DNA of 64,000 bases from Microvelia longipes (taxonomy: Eukaryota > Arthropoda > Insecta > Hemiptera > Veliidae), in NCBI GenBank assembly GCA_018340805.1, contig JACMZG010001870.1, positions 20,670,500 through 20,734,499 of the forward strand. The letters run 5' to 3'. A model generated the notes under the pieces. It saw nothing but the letters and a program-made list of their open reading frames with translations. It had not been told where the DNA came from and did no database searches. The translations under genes were made by a program, and so were the position numbers. Numbering within the stretch: position 1 is the stretch's first letter; each line of letters begins with the position of its first letter. This document shows, piece by piece, positions 1 through 12,020 of the stretch.

Positions 1-1090
1 GCTCAAACCTTAAATCAAAACAAGATTAAATTGCTCTTAAAGCATTATTTGCTTTTTATGAATAAAGCTATATCTTACCCCTAAACGTTATGTTATGATA
101 ATGTAAAATTTTTATAACTTTTCTTAGCACGAGAGTTAATGTTGTATAGATTTTATATCGTTTCATACACAACACATTCATTCACCAGTAATGTTTTGAA
201 ACAAAAATATTCACTATTTCATATGATCAAAGGGCGCAGAGTTGTTTTTTGTGTATATATATAATCATTTTTTGCCTCTAGACCATTACAATTCAATACT
301 AACTGTTACTAACCATAAATTACCAATAATAACCGCTATAAACAAATGATTTTCCTCCTTTAATACTCACTACAAAGAACATGAGCAGCTTTACTTCCTC
401 CCAAAGTGCAATTTTTCTTTTAAAGTCATAAATAAAATTACTTCATATTATAAAATATTTGAAGAAATCAATTGAGAATATTTTGTCAAAATTAATTATA
501 GGAATAAAGACAAGAGAGGTCCCCTCTTTAAATCATCCGTTTAAAGTCTGTTTTTATTGGAAATCAAGTTAAAATAAAAAGGAAAAGAGACAATTGGAAA
601 TTGTTAAAATGAATAATAGCTTTCCAGATGAGGAGTAACAGGAATCCTGCCAGCCGATTGCTTTTTATTATCACAGTGACAAAATTAAATATAAAGACCT
701 AAATTTTCACCCGAACAGTAGCCAAGTAAAATAGAATGAAATGAAACATCGAAAGCAATAGAATTAGAATTTCGGGTTTTATAATTTATTGACGTTATTA
801 GGAAAAATTAAATTCTTTATTTTATTGATCAAATAGAAAATAAAAAATCCTAACACTTCTTGAATATCAACTCGAACTTTTAAAAAGGAACTATGGCTAA
901 TAAACATAGCATTTTATTTAGTACACTCAGTACCAAATAGTTTTGATGACGCATGGCCTCAATTTGTCAAACTCATACTTGATTTAAGTTAGGACATAGC
1001 CATGGAGCTTAATTCTAATCAGAAAGCGAAATGCAACATGACTTCTGCATACAGGCTAGATAGAGTTACCAATTTTACCCCAAGAAAATC
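1..1090. other. AT-rich DNA, no gene recognised
   Basis: No open reading frame of convincing length or composition, no RNA gene and no clear repeat is seen. The stretch is strongly AT-rich with short A and T runs. Confidence 0.6.
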
Positions 1091-1832
1091 ATCATAGCGC
1101 CCTGTGCATTTATGCTAGAGAGTTGAAATTTTGTACAAAAATTAGTCTACCGCTGTAATTGTGCTATTAAGAAAATATTTTATGACGTCATTAACCCGCG
1201 ATTATGACACAGCAAAAGTTTCGACAAATCATAAAACACGAAAAATTGTCCTATTAAGAAAATATTTTATGACGTCATTAACCCGCGATTATGACACAGT
1301 AAAAGTTTCGACAAATCATAAAACACGAAAAATTGTGCTATTAAGAAAATATTTTATGACGTCATTAACCCGCGATTATGACATAGCAAAAGTTTCGACA
1401 AATCATAAAACACGAAAAATTGATGCGATCTGATTGAAATTTGGCATGCAAGTAGCCATGCATAAGGTTTCATCTCATTATCAGCATTAGTTCAATTCTT
1501 ATCGAATGGTTTGTATACGTATTTTAAAAATTGTGAAAAATCGGAAAATATTCCAATTGAGTTGAAATTTGGTAGAAGTGTACCCCTTGACGTAATAAAT
1601 AAATGTACTACGTTTCGTTGTAATACAACAAGTCTATCTATTTTTCTTTGTGGCTCATAAAAGTTCAGCAGCATCGAGCATGTACAGTGCCTAGATAAAT
1701 GACCACTAGAACAAAACGAGTGTATTTACTATCTGAGGACGAGGGAAGCGAGTCCGAAGCGAGGAGAATGAGCGTAGCGAATTTGATGTAATTACGAAAA
1801 GTTCCGAGGTACCCCGTACCCAATTTTTTCAT
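1091..1832 (+). repeat. 5S-R dispersed repeat, copy 1, with internal 87-bp triplication
   Basis: Member of a family found at least ten times in this window. Landmarks in order: a block near 1091-1140 shared with the other copies (GAGAGTTGAAATTTTGTAC), a TGACGTCA-containing block, a conserved block with CATCTCATTATCAGCATTAG, a 5S-rRNA-like segment at 1662-1711, a block with repeated GCGAAGCGAG-type words, and the end motif GGTACCCCGTACC. The TGACGTCA block is tandemly tripled here. The 5S-like part is decayed compared with the copies near 6883 and 59064. No coding capacity is evident; a non-autonomous, possibly SINE-like element is inferred. Confidence 0.75.
1161..1421 (+). repeat. 3 x 87-bp tandem array inside the 5S-R copy
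   Basis: Three copies begin at 1161, 1248 and 1335, each starting GTGCTATTAAG or GTCCTATTAAG, with only one or two differences between them. Each holds one TGACGTCA (1183, 1270 and 1357). Because 87 is a multiple of three, the array happens to read open for about 90 codons as a 29-residue repeat. That is best explained by the repeat period, not by coding. The copies are far more alike than the rest of the element is to its relatives, so the amplification is recent. Confidence 0.85.
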
Positions 1833-2108
1833 ATAAATTAAAAAACTATGGGCTTACAAAAGTATGATGTTACAAAAGTGCAAAATTGTTAACTTACAAG
1901 TACTAATAATCAGAATATTCGTTCTGAGGTAGAAATAAGTGAAAATATAATAACTAAGAAATATAGTGCCCACTGTGATTATTTGTAATCGACTTTTTTG
2001 TTGTGCGAGACATGTTAATACTGACATATAAGAGAACATTCTGATTAATTTTCCACAATTACCGAATATAACCAGGTTAGATAATCCATAAATATACATA
2101 TACATTCC

Positions 2109-2109
<1 letters not shown>

Positions 2110-2197
<88 letters not shown>

Positions 2198-2204
2198 TAT
2201 ATAA
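2110..2204. repeat. (AT)n microsatellite
   Basis: Interrupted dinucleotide AT tract, with AA or TT breaks every 15-30 bases. Confidence 0.95.
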
Positions 2205-2212
2205 AAAATATG

Positions 2213-3900
2213 GCGTTTCCATAAATAAGGATTTAAAATATAAATCCTTATTAGAATGTTGTACTAGCACTTCTTTCTTGCTTTGTCATTTTCTTTTGTT
2301 ACCTGATATTGAAATAGGTTGTTTAAAAGTAGTTTTAAAGTACAAACTGAGTTCCTTTACCAGTAAAGTTTTTAATTATAATCATTAAAATAAAGTTCAT
2401 CAGAGCAATAACAATTTTCTATTGAGTTAACTAACTAGGTTTGCTGAGGTATATATTATTTTCTTTTGAAGTAGGTAACTTCTTAGAACTAGAATCTCAA
2501 GGGAAAACTAAATGTTAACTATTCTTTCTTTTATCTACCCACTTGTTGAACTAGCTAGACTTTTTTATGAATCTCTGTAATCAACTATTTATTAATAAAA
2601 TTATTGCTTTATTTTCATCAACAAGGAGGAAAACATTTGCAATAGATCATTATGCAAAGAAGGTAAAAAGAAGCATAAGGAAAGTGAAGAGGACCTCCTT
2701 TATCATGCGATAATCTGATAAAAGTTGTTTTAAATAAAATTCCCACCGTTTTTGAACTGATAAAAAGTTGTTGTGTGCGTACAGGTCTATCTAGACTATC
2801 TTGTTTGCATTTATAGTTTTCTTGTTCATACGCTACAGGCCAAAATTTAACTTAAATTTATTATTAATGATGATATAGTTTTAATTGGTTTTGAGATAGT
2901 TGACAGGAGACCTTAAGCACCAGTCATGACTATTCAATGATTATGACTATGATTATTCAAGCCGATAGACTTAAAAAGGTGATTCAATTGAAGAGTTTTT
3001 ATGAATGAAATCAAAATTGTTTGACATGTTAGGTTATAGTCCGCAATTGACTTCATTGCAGGAATAAATAGTAAAATTTCAATGTTTACCGCCCTGACCG
3101 CCCATACCGAGTCCTGCAATGACGTCACACGTCATTCATAAAAACGTCAGGTTATAACCTCCGAATGCGTTTGGTTTGTTAAAATGGAAATGAATCACCT
3201 TATAAATTTCTAACATCTTTGACTATACTAATAAATCAAGTGACATAAATCAATTTGTCTTAAAAACGAATTGACTTTTTTTTATAGAAAAACTATTTTC
3301 ATAAAAAAATATGGAATTTTGGTCTGTGCCACATATTCCGTAATATCATAAAACATTGTACGCTAAGTAGGCGATGTTAAACGCAGTTATGTAGTAAAAT
3401 AATTCTATCAGTCAATTGTGGCTCATGATAAAAATTATGAAATTGGATTGGTAAAATAATTATTTCTATGAGTATTGTCAATTGCTTATTAACTTTATTA
3501 TTAGTTTCTTGAAATTTATTATTTCCACACAATTTTTATCCTAGTGTTAAAATTTCCTCGTAGGTTTTTCTTGTTTTAACCTCTCTTTAATTATTTTATT
3601 TAGCTTCTCTCTCTTATTTTAATCATTTATTTATTGAGTTTTTATTTACCCAGCATTGTACTTGTTTAGATTTATGTTCGTTCCTCCTTCTTTACTTTTA
3701 CAACCAACGTTGTACTTGTTTAATTATTTTTGAAGAAAGAAACGTAGAAAAGCGTTAAAATAAACAGTAGATTTTTAATTAAATATTTCTAGTATAAGAG
3801 TAGAAAAAAAACTTAAAAAAATAAAATTAAACAAACAAGGTAAAGTAAATTAAGTTGTTTGAATTTTAAATGAGAATTAATGTAACAATTTATCTGTCCG
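2213..3900. other. AT-rich DNA, no gene recognised
   Basis: Short open frames only, with no recognisable domain. One TGACGTCA lies at 3119-3126 outside any recognised repeat copy. Confidence 0.55.
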
Positions 3901-3939
3901 TAATCTATTACTACGTTGTGTGCACGTGGTAATAGATTA
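3901..3939. repeat. Short hairpin, 16-bp arms
   Basis: The arms at 3901-3916 and 3924-3939 pair with one mismatch around a 7-base loop. No function is evident; it may be the remnant of a small foldback element. Confidence 0.7.
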
Positions 3940-4228
3940 TGCTAAATACTGAATCCGTGAATCGTATTAAGTACGCTGGTTAAATACGGTTACAAACGCT
4001 GCTAGAACAGTACGGAGGGAATCTAGTCGGATACGCTAGAACTAGGGAGATGGACTCCTATCCACTCCCCAGATACGCTGTATATGTACCTTGACATGCG
4101 ATCATATAACCTTTTCGATTAACTATTTTAGGGTGATTTTAAGACCTCCTGTTTTGTTTTTACAAAGTTATCTGTGTATGTGTGTGTCCGTTATCATCGT
4201 AGTTCCTAGAGTATTTATACCAGAGGAA

Positions 4229-4558
4229 GTAGTAGTAGTAGTAAGAGTGGGGAGGTCAAGCCTGGTGAGTAGACCACACCATTGGGTCCTTTTCACCAAC
4301 CCCGAAGTCAACCACCTATCACTGTACTTCCACTACTTTCTCCTCGTCGAACCTCCTGCTACGATGGATGAAAGTAAGAATGTCCTGCCATCTTAGAGAC
4401 TCCATTTCCTCTTCGAGAAGCGTTCCAGTTCCAAATATTTGAAACCTGAGCCTTCCAAACCCTTCACACGTTGCCAAATAGTGATAGGCTGTTTCTTCCT
4501 CATTGTCATCACATATTGCACATATTGGGCTCTCAGTCACTTTTATTAGGGCTAAATG
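4229..4558 (-). mobile_element. 5'-truncated non-LTR retrotransposon with 13-bp target duplication
   Basis: Inserted on the minus strand into a 5S-R copy. The duplications are 4216-4228 and 4559-4571, both TATACCAGAGGAA. The 3' end of the element (left side) has a short TAC/ACT-type repeat tail, and the 5' end is cut off within the coding region. The minus-strand frame (4319 up to the target site) carries the last ~75 residues of a reverse-transcriptase protein. These include a cysteine/histidine cluster (C-x2-C, then H-x4-C) as in ICAICDDNEEETAYHYLATC, followed by a short hydrophobic tail. This arrangement is typical of the C-terminal end of R1/Jockey-like insect elements; the clade is not certain. 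Confidence 0.85.
4319..4558 (-). pseudogene. C-terminal fragment of a non-LTR reverse transcriptase
   Basis: About 75 residues remain, ending at a natural stop. Visible features are the CAIC...H....C zinc-finger-like cluster, the motif RLRFQIFG just after it, and an acidic segment EEEMESLRWQDIL. Fragments of this kind form the end of the ORF2 protein after the reverse transcriptase (and RNase H if present). The methionine-started frame extends into the flanking duplication, so its apparent start is accidental. It is not functional: the endonuclease and polymerase domains are missing. Confidence 0.8.
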
Positions 4559-4700
4559 TATACCAGAGGAAACTTCGCACAAAAATCAATCTTTAGGTGT
4601 AGACGTGTAATCCGGAATACATTTTTTTTTATGACGTCATTAGGCAGAAATAATGACAACAAACATGTCGAAAATTCATAAAACGCGGAAATAATACAAT

Positions 4701-5799
4701 TGAAGTAAAATTTAATACGATTCTATTCCTTTTGGTAATTCGGTTTTAAATATGTAAGTTTGTATCTGATTACTTTTACAATCATCAAAAATTACGCATG
4801 GGCGTGTTGTAGACATAAAGTAAAACACGTTATTTAATAATACAGATGTAAAGGAATATTCATCTTAAATAGCGTTCCAAAAACATGCAGGAGAAGGATA
4901 TACGACAAAAAAAAAATAAGTGTTTACAAAGGGAGAAGTAGAATTGTTTTTGACAAACGCACCAAATAAATCATATTTAATGATAAAGGTAAGGATTCAA
5001 ATTAGAAGGTAAAGAATTTTTGTTACATACGTCAACCAATAAAATAAATAGGGTGAACATTGTAAGAGAACACATTACTAGTATTAAACTAAGACTATTA
5101 TTGCAGTATTGTATTCTCTTAAAAATGTTAACTGAATATATTTCATTGATATACAGATAAACCTCAGTTGACTTGAGTTCTAAGTCAGATGACTTCTTGG
5201 GATTATTTAACTTTGGTTCCTATTGCTTCGCCTTAGGAACCAACTCTGTAAATCAGGTAAAAATGGATTATTTTAATCCCTAGGGGCATAAATAGCTGTT
5301 TTGTATTTAGCTTTTTTTACAACTCGCAAGTAAACTTTCACGCTTTATGACGTTATCTGACTAGATCAACTAAACAAATACCGATGCAAAACCCGGTGCG
5401 TATTAAATACAAATAGGCATGCATATATCACCTGTTAAATACGCTGAGTGTAATTTTTATTATGTAATTGCTTTCATTAAATTTACTTTGAAAATATAAT
5501 TTTCTAAGTTATCACCAGAAATAAGAGTTAACCCCCCCCCCCTATCCAGTCCTCTCCCCATTCCTGCGCTTAATTTGTATTAATGAGTTATTATCTTTAG
5601 AAAATTAATTAAACAAATAAGCTTTCTATTTGAAACCTTAAATAACAGTACATGTACATGAGTCATCTTATTATGCGTACAACTGTAACTGTTGCGCTTA
5701 AAAATGAGTAAATACATTTTAAAAGCGGCCGTATAAATTTCAAAAGCTATGTATTTCAAATTTAAACAATTTTTTACTTTTCCTCATTTATACATTAGG
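4701..5799. other. AT-rich DNA, no gene recognised
   Basis: Nothing recognised except a run of 11 C at 5532-5542 and a small palindrome GTACATGTAC near 5650. Confidence 0.55.
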
Positions 5800-5928
5800 T
5801 ACCATAGGTATATAGGAGAAGTATTGTGTTTGCAAAAAAATCCGAAACCGAGATGTAACCGGAATTATCCATTTCAGATGTTTTTAAGGCCTCCTAAGAG
5901 GTTTTCACAAAGTTGTCTGTCTGTGTGT

Positions 5929-6435
5929 TTTTTTTTTCTGTTTCCCCTCAGTAGTATCCCTACTGATGGGCCGTATATTTTAGCATGTTCCACATATGTA
6001 CTACATGCATTTTAAACACTTTGTTTGTTTTTTAATCTCCGTATTTCATGTAATTTATTATTTCTTTTTATCTTGAAACTTTATCTTGTTAAAATGAACT
6101 TCGAAAATGTTAATTCCAACATACTGATTTTTTCCGTTGTTTCAGTAGTAAATACTTCAAATTTTGTTTCTTTTAAGTCCGATTTAATGTTTTAAAATTA
6201 AAATCGTGATATCTTCTTTAATTGATGTTATGGTTAGTGAATTTAAATTACTTAAAGTAAGTCATCAAAATTTATTTTTTCAATGAATTTTAGGAATTTT
6301 TCCTGGATGTCTTTATGTAATAATTGTTTACATGGAAGGGGCCAATTGAGTCCCAAAGACATAATGTGTTGGAGAAGAGGTAACCTTTCTCTGTCGAGTA
6401 AAGGACAGTCATTTATTAGATGTTCTACTGTTTGT
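5929..6435 (-). mobile_element. 5'-truncated non-LTR retrotransposon with poly(A) and 13-bp target duplication
   Basis: Minus-strand insertion in the GT-rich part of the 5S-R copy. Target duplications TCTGTCTGTGTGT lie at 5916-5928 and 6436-6448. The left side begins with a T run, the poly(A) tail of the element, followed by ~320 bp of 3' untranslated region. The right part codes for ~60 C-terminal residues (6252 to the target site). Confidence 0.8.
6252..6435 (-). pseudogene. C-terminal fragment of a second non-LTR reverse transcriptase
   Basis: About 60 residues, reading QTVEHLINDCPLLDRERLPL and then a tail with WPLP and a K/F-rich end. The TVEHLINDCP segment is the second half of the Cys/His cluster near the end of many invertebrate non-LTR polymerases (T-x2-H-x4-C-P). 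It differs clearly from the fragment at 4319-4558, so it is a different family. It is non-functional by 5' truncation. Confidence 0.75.
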
Positions 6436-6882
6436 TCTGTCTGTGTGTGAGTTAATGTGTGTGTTACTGCTCGCAGACACACACAATGATGATAGCTATC
6501 ATCGTAGATCCCAGTGCATTAATGCTAGAGAGTTAAAACTTTGTTCGAAAATCTATTCGAAAATAGGTGCAGTTGTGCTATTCGAAAAATAATTTCTTTA
6601 TGGCGCCATTAACCCGCAATAAAAGATCATAAAGCTCATAAAATGATGCGATCGGAATGAGATTTGACACGCATGTATAAGATAAACCTATGTGCCAAGT
6701 TTCATCTCATTATCAGCATTAGTTTAATTTTTATCATATATGACTTGTGAACGTTTAAAAAAATCGTATAAAATCGGAAATAGTCTAATTAAGTTAAAAT
6801 TTGGTACAAGTGTATACCTTTACTTAATAAATAAGTACATTAAGTTTCGACTAGTATATCTAGGATTTTGTGAAATCATAAA

Positions 6883-6932
6883 GGTTAATCAGCATCGAGC
6901 GTGGTCAGTGCCAGGATGGGTGACTGCTGGAA
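6883..6932 (+). other. 5S rRNA-like segment in 5S-R copy 3
   Basis: The block resembles about positions 50-100 of eukaryotic 5S rRNA: an A-box-like GTTAATCAGCATCGAGC, then TGGTCAGTGCC and GGATGGGTGACTGCTGG, which corresponds to box C. The same block, better kept, occurs on the minus strand at 59064-59115. It is the part of 5S rRNA genes bound by TFIIIA/TFIIIC, so an internal polymerase III promoter is a reasonable inference. It is not a functional 5S gene, because the 5' half of 5S rRNA is absent. Confidence 0.7.
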
Positions 6933-7110
6933 TGAAAAGGATGTATTAACTATTTGAGGACTAGAGTCCGAAGACGTGTTCCAGTATCAAATTAAAGAAG
7001 TGTATATTCTGAGGACGAACGAAGAGAGTCCGAAGCAAGGAGAATGAGCGAACGAATCCGATGTAGAAGAAAAGTTCCGAGGTACCCCGTACCCGATTTT
7101 TTTTTATCTA

Positions 7111-8659
7111 AGTCCATAAGGATAATGCAAAATTTAATTCCATTCCCTGAAATAAAGTATCATTAAAAACAATAAAGAATATCTCAATTTTATTTCAATA
7201 AAAATTACTAAAAGGAAAAGTAATACAAAAATAGAATTCTACAGAACAAAAATTTCCTGCAGGCTGAAGAAATCCGGAAAATCCGGACCGAGGGAAAAAA
7301 AATTCGAAAATATCCTTAATAAATAACAGGAATTGAGACTCAGGGATTCACTTTGTACAAATCCCGTCCCTGCGTGTTTCAAACGCATTAAACACTCTGA
7401 ATAATGTATTGAATAGGAGGGGGAGGAGAGATACGATGAATTATAACTTCAAAAGGAAAAAAAATTCAAACAATATTTTTCATACCAAACGTTCAACTTT
7501 TTTTCAGGGTACATTCTATTTTAACTTGTATCTTTTCACAATTTAATGAAAAAGGGATAAAAGCTTTTCCCAAAAATTTTTTAGTTATTTTTTGGTATAG
7601 AATTTAATATTTGTTAATGATAAAAGTTTTTTAGGGATTAAGAACTTTTTTTTTAAAGAAGCACTCAATGGTTCAAATTATGTTTTATATAATTTGTGTA
7701 TTTCTTACCGTATATGAACAAATTGAAATATATATTTTCAGAGAAAAAAACATTAAGTGACCCATAAATTATAAATATATCTACGTATAATGTCAGTTCA
7801 AAAATCATACGTGTTCTAATTTTAAGTCAAACTACAAAAGCAACAAGCAGAAAGCCAAAACGTGATTTTGGTTCGGAAAAAACATAAAAAAACTGTTTGA
7901 AGAAAAGAAACCTATATCCGTAGGAGTTGGTTATTTAGACTGGTATGGTAGAAACCAGACGGCCTTTCAACATACTTCACATCTAGCCAAGCTGACCAGA
8001 AACATAGAGAGAACTCACTCAAGTGTTTTTCTATTTCTTACAACTGTGTTACGAGAGGTCAGGGAAATTCCTCATTTTCGCCTTAAAAAAGGTATCTAGC
8101 ATTTTTTTAGAAAACCGTCGTTTTATTAACAGTGAAAATATTTAGGAGATATAATAATAGTTGAATCTCAACTACTTTGGACTGCTGTTTACAGTTTTGT
8201 AAACCTATTCTAGTTAAAAATATTTAAGCTAATAAAATATTAGGTTATACTAATACATTATGGTAAATTAAGTATAAACTATTCTAGTATAAAAATAATA
8301 AATAAATAAAAAAGATTATGTAGCATATATTATCGGTGCTACATAGTTCATAATTTCTTTCGAACTTAATAAATTTGAAAATTACAATTAATTTCTTTTT
8401 TAGGTTTTCGTAAAATAAATATAACTCTCATGAATGGGAATGTGCCTCTTTTTAACCTATACACGACATACTTACACTAGAGTTATAATTAACCTTCCAA
8501 AGTTTATTCATAGCACCTATTTCTAAACTATAATATAGTTCATATACCGAAAACTTAAACATGAAATGGCATTCCTACCTCTGCTCTAGAATTATTTTAT
8601 ACTTATAATTTAATAAATTGTAAATAAGACAATAAAAAATAAATTGATTTATTATCCTA
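7111..8659. other. AT-rich DNA, no gene recognised
   Basis: No coding, RNA or repeat signal that I can name. There is a GGAGGGGGAGG-type purine patch near 7420-7430. Confidence 0.5.
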
Positions 8660-9060
8660 TTTTTTACAATTTTTTGAAAAACGTACACAAGTCATTCGAT
8701 AAAAATTGAACTAATGCTGATAATGATATAAAACTCAGCACATGTATTAGTCTTATACATAGCCACATGCGTGCCAAATCTGAATCCGATTGCATTATTT
8801 TTCCGCGTTTTATGATTTTTTCGAAATTTTCGCTGAGTCACTATTGCGGGTTAATGACGTTACAAAAAATATTTTCTGAAAAGCACAACTGAAGCAGTAG
8901 ACTAATATTTGTACAAAGTTTTAACTCTCTAGCATGAATACACTAGGAGCTAAGATGATAGCAGACAGACACACACACTTTCAGATAGACAACTTTCTAA
9001 TAACCTCTCAGGAGGCCTTTAAAACGCTTGAAACGGATACTTCCGGTTTCATCTCGGAAT
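8660..9060 (-). repeat. 5S-R dispersed repeat, copy 4 (5' part)
   Basis: Reverse-orientation copy of the first ~400 bp of the family: the block with CTAATGCTGATAATGA, the bZIP-site block (TGAGTCA at 8834-8840, then TGACGTTA), CTCTCTAGCATGAATACAC, the CA-rich stretch and AACCTCTCAGGAGG. It stops before the 5S-like segment. Confidence 0.75.
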
Positions 9061-9095
9061 AATAATTCAAATAACCTACATTTATTAGAAGTCTT

Positions 9096-9200
9096 GTCAT
9101 CCTTATATTTGTACCAAGTTTGATTTAAAAATCATATGTCAACGAGAATTCGCTATAAAATCATTTGCATATACATACACACACACACACAATATATATA

Positions 9201-9240
<40 letters not shown>
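9096..9240 (+). repeat. Microsatellite-linked repeat end with (CA)n(AT)n tail
   Basis: A segment with TTTGTACCAAGTTTGATT and AAAAATCATATG is followed directly by (AC)n and interrupted (AT)n. A related segment borders an (AT)n tract at 21783-21890, and an inverted one borders (GT)n at 50870-50950. The microsatellite looks like the tail of the element. Confidence 0.55.
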
Positions 9241-9241
<1 letters not shown>

Positions 9242-11742
9242 CTAAATTTTACAATTCAAATTAAACATACCACGATTTCGGGTGTGAGTCTATTGTGATC
9301 AGAGGCTACCAGGGCTAGCAGAGATTACCATGCGAGCCAACATAATATTAATGTCTATCAGTGAACTCAGTGAAATAAATGTTATACAAAAATAAAGGAA
9401 ACATGCTTTCCTTAATATTTAGTTAAATAAAAAAAACAGTTCTAACCAATAAATCGTTATTCCCAGTGTTACCGAAATTAGTATAGTCTGCATCTACCTA
9501 CTGTGTTCGACGTTTTTACAGACGTGTCAATAAAAATCAAGGATCTTGAATAAAAGGAATGACGCGTTAAGGAACTTTTCTAACACCATGGACGTATATG
9601 AGATAGAGGAATAGGAGCAAACTTACTTTATCATGGTTATGGCTAAATAATCGTGAAACCCAGGTATAAGGATAAGTCAAATTTACTCCCTAACTTTCTT
9701 CTGTGCTTTTCGTTCGACATTTTGTAGTGATTTTAGTTACTTATGTTGCTTGAAAATAAAATAAATATCTTTTTCATATTTGTTTATAACCTTCTTATGA
9801 AGAAAAACAATAAGAAGCCACAAGGGGAGGTAACCTTGCCTCTAAATTTAAGACCTGCTAAGTTGATACAATTATTCTTAGCATTCGCAGTTCATAACAA
9901 TGACGTGCAGTTTGTTTTCGACAGTATTTCGTCATAGAATATTCTCTATTCTTTGTTCTCGATGGGCAAATGGGCACTTCGTTAAATGGCAAACCGACTT
10001 GCATCGCTTTTATTCAAGATCCTTAATATAAATAAAAATGATGCAAAAATAAACGTTACATTATACATAACACTAGCTGTAGAAAGCAACAGTAGCGCTC
10101 TCGCGATTGTTTTCAGTTTCCGGTCGGCCTCCAAGATCAAATTTTAATATAGATTTTAAAGTATTATTGTCTAGCATGTAAATAAACAATAATCATTAAT
10201 AAGTATACAAATTTACAACAAGACCCTAATTTAAAAAACTCAGAGCACCAAAAAGCTGATAAAAATAAATATTTTAAAGACAATATAAATAAAAAAGTCA
10301 GAGCTTTTGTACTAAAATAAATTGACCTTATTGATTTATTCCATATATTAATTAATAGCAGTATAACAAATCAATAACTTCCCACGCTCTGTATATCATG
10401 TCAATGACGGAAAAAAACGAATGCATTAAATAATACAAACATACCTATAGGGCAACATGTTATTTTTTATTCCTTCCAATACAAAATGGTAAAAAATTCA
10501 ATTTATTTGACAGTTTTATGTGAAACATTTATGTGATGTCTTTAGTCAGTATTTTATTTAGCTGTTTTAGTTGTATTACACCGGCTACAAGGTTTACGAT
10601 TCTGTTTATCACTGTATTTCACAGATGTTTATATATGTTTACACCCATATTATTTTCATTATGTCTTGCGTTTTTCTCTAACTCAACATAGAAATTTACA
10701 AATAACCTTCATACTCAACGCGGTTTTCTCAAATGTTGTAAACAAACCTTCTTTTTTTTCAATTATATTACCTTGTATTTATAAAATATACATTGCTTCC
10801 TCATCATCTAAATAGAAGAGAAGCGTATTAATGAAATTTAGTTATATTTCATCAAATGTCCCCGTTTGAGCACCTATAGGTCTTAACTCAAAACAAGATG
10901 TTGATTTGTAAATAGATGATTGTGTGTTTGTTTCTACATGACTTTTATAAACAAAGTTTAGACAAATTTCAATTAACCCTGACACAAAAGTCCAGACCGA
11001 TGAGAGATAAAGCTTTTGGAAAAATTCAACGAGCAATATAGCGGAAATTTTTGATAAAAAAATCATAATTTACTTATTAGAAAAAGAAAGACTTTACTTC
11101 CACAATATTTTAAATAAATAGCAAAATATATATTTCAATTTATTTGATCATCTTCTGCTAAATGTAAACACCACTAAATTAACAATAAATAAAATAATTA
11201 AGAAAAATTAATTTTTCTTTCTAAATAAACACAATTTAGGTAAAAATGGGTAGTAATGCTATTCTAAAGTGTTTTGAGACCATCAAACATTTCAACTACA
11301 TTTTTAAGTAATTAAAAGTTTTCAAGATATCGAATATTAATGAGAGATTTTTATGATTTTCGATAAATGAGATAGGCAAGGTCATTTCCAGACTTGGCAG
11401 TTTGTTTTTACATCAACGACTTACAATTTAGTTATTCCATTTTAATATTTTTAAAACTTGAATAAATAGTGTATTTCTAATTGTAGTTTACCCCCTCCCT
11501 TTTTTTGTGTGCCCTCTAATACAAATATAAGAGGGTAAATATTTTAAAGTTATTAGACACAAAATTTCTCTGATAGCTCTCTGGTTCATATTATGCATAA
11601 TTATTCAACACTAAAAACTTATTACAATTGCAAATGCTCCTCAAATTAGTCTTCATGCAGCCACGAGATAATTAAAATATAAATTAAAAACAGCTCTTAT
11701 TTTGAAAAGGTTTGCTCACAAGATTCAACTAGAAAATTTTTG
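9241..11742. other. AT-rich DNA, no gene recognised
   Basis: About 2.5 kb with only short open frames lacking recognisable domains. The frame at 9743-9937 and the hydrophobic minus-strand frame at 10842-11066 match nothing I know and have the composition of the surrounding DNA. Confidence 0.5.
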
Positions 11743-11799
11743 CATCAATGTATTCTTTATACATTGATGGAAAAATTTTTGTGTATTCTTTATACACAA
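11743..11799. repeat. Two adjacent hairpins sharing the loop TCTTT
   Basis: The first hairpin pairs 11743-11753 with 11759-11769 around TCTTT. The second pairs 11779-11786 with 11792-11799 around the same five-base loop. Both are perfect. Confidence 0.7.
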
Positions 11800-11970
11800 G
11801 ACTTATACAGTTCCAGAAAGCAATCTAGTGAGCTGCTTTTAAGGCCAGTAAATGTTGAAATTGAACAGGACATATCTTCAGAGGGATGGCCGAACGCGAT
11901 TGGATTAGAATTTATTTACTAATTTAACTTTATTAGTTGAGGGCTCGAGTGTTGCCTCGTCTGCCGATTT

Positions 11971-12009
11971 CCAACAGCGAGTATCGACGGTAGCTGATTC
12001 TTCAATTGC
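11971..12009 (+). repeat. Single arm of the CAGCAAG hairpin family
   Basis: Contains CAACAGCGAGTATCGACGG and TAGCTGATTCTTCAATTGC, the same arm as the complete hairpins at 36226-36299 and 54692-54782. The opposite arm is missing. Confidence 0.65.
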
Positions 12010-12020
12010 CTTAATATTTA

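Larger units (their letters stand above)
4130..4700 (+). repeat. 5S-R dispersed repeat, copy 2, split by a non-LTR insertion
   Basis: The left part (AAGACCTCCT, then a GTGTGTGTCC block and a block at 4190-4228) and the right part (from 4572, with TGACGTCA near 4631) are consecutive parts of the 5S-R consensus. Between them lies a 330-bp retroelement fragment bounded by a 13-bp duplication of TATACCAGAGGAA. The 3' half with the 5S-like segment is absent or unrecognisable. Confidence 0.7.
5800..7110 (+). repeat. 5S-R dispersed repeat, copy 3 (near full length), split by a non-LTR insertion
   Basis: The most complete plus-strand copy. It begins with the block GTATTGTGTTTGCAAAAAAA and runs through GGCCTCCTAAGAGGTTTTC, a GT-rich stretch and a block with ATCATCGTAGATCCC. 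The TGACGTCA block is decayed here. The CATCTCATTATCAGCATTAG block and a clear 5S-like segment at 6883-6932 follow, and it ends with GGTACCCCGTACC at 7079-7092. It is interrupted at 5929-6435 by a retroelement. Without the insertion the length is about 800 bp. Confidence 0.8.

Noticed and set aside
10842..11066. Hydrophobic 74-codon frame on the minus strand
   Set aside because: Composition follows the AT-rich background and no domain or signal is recognisable.
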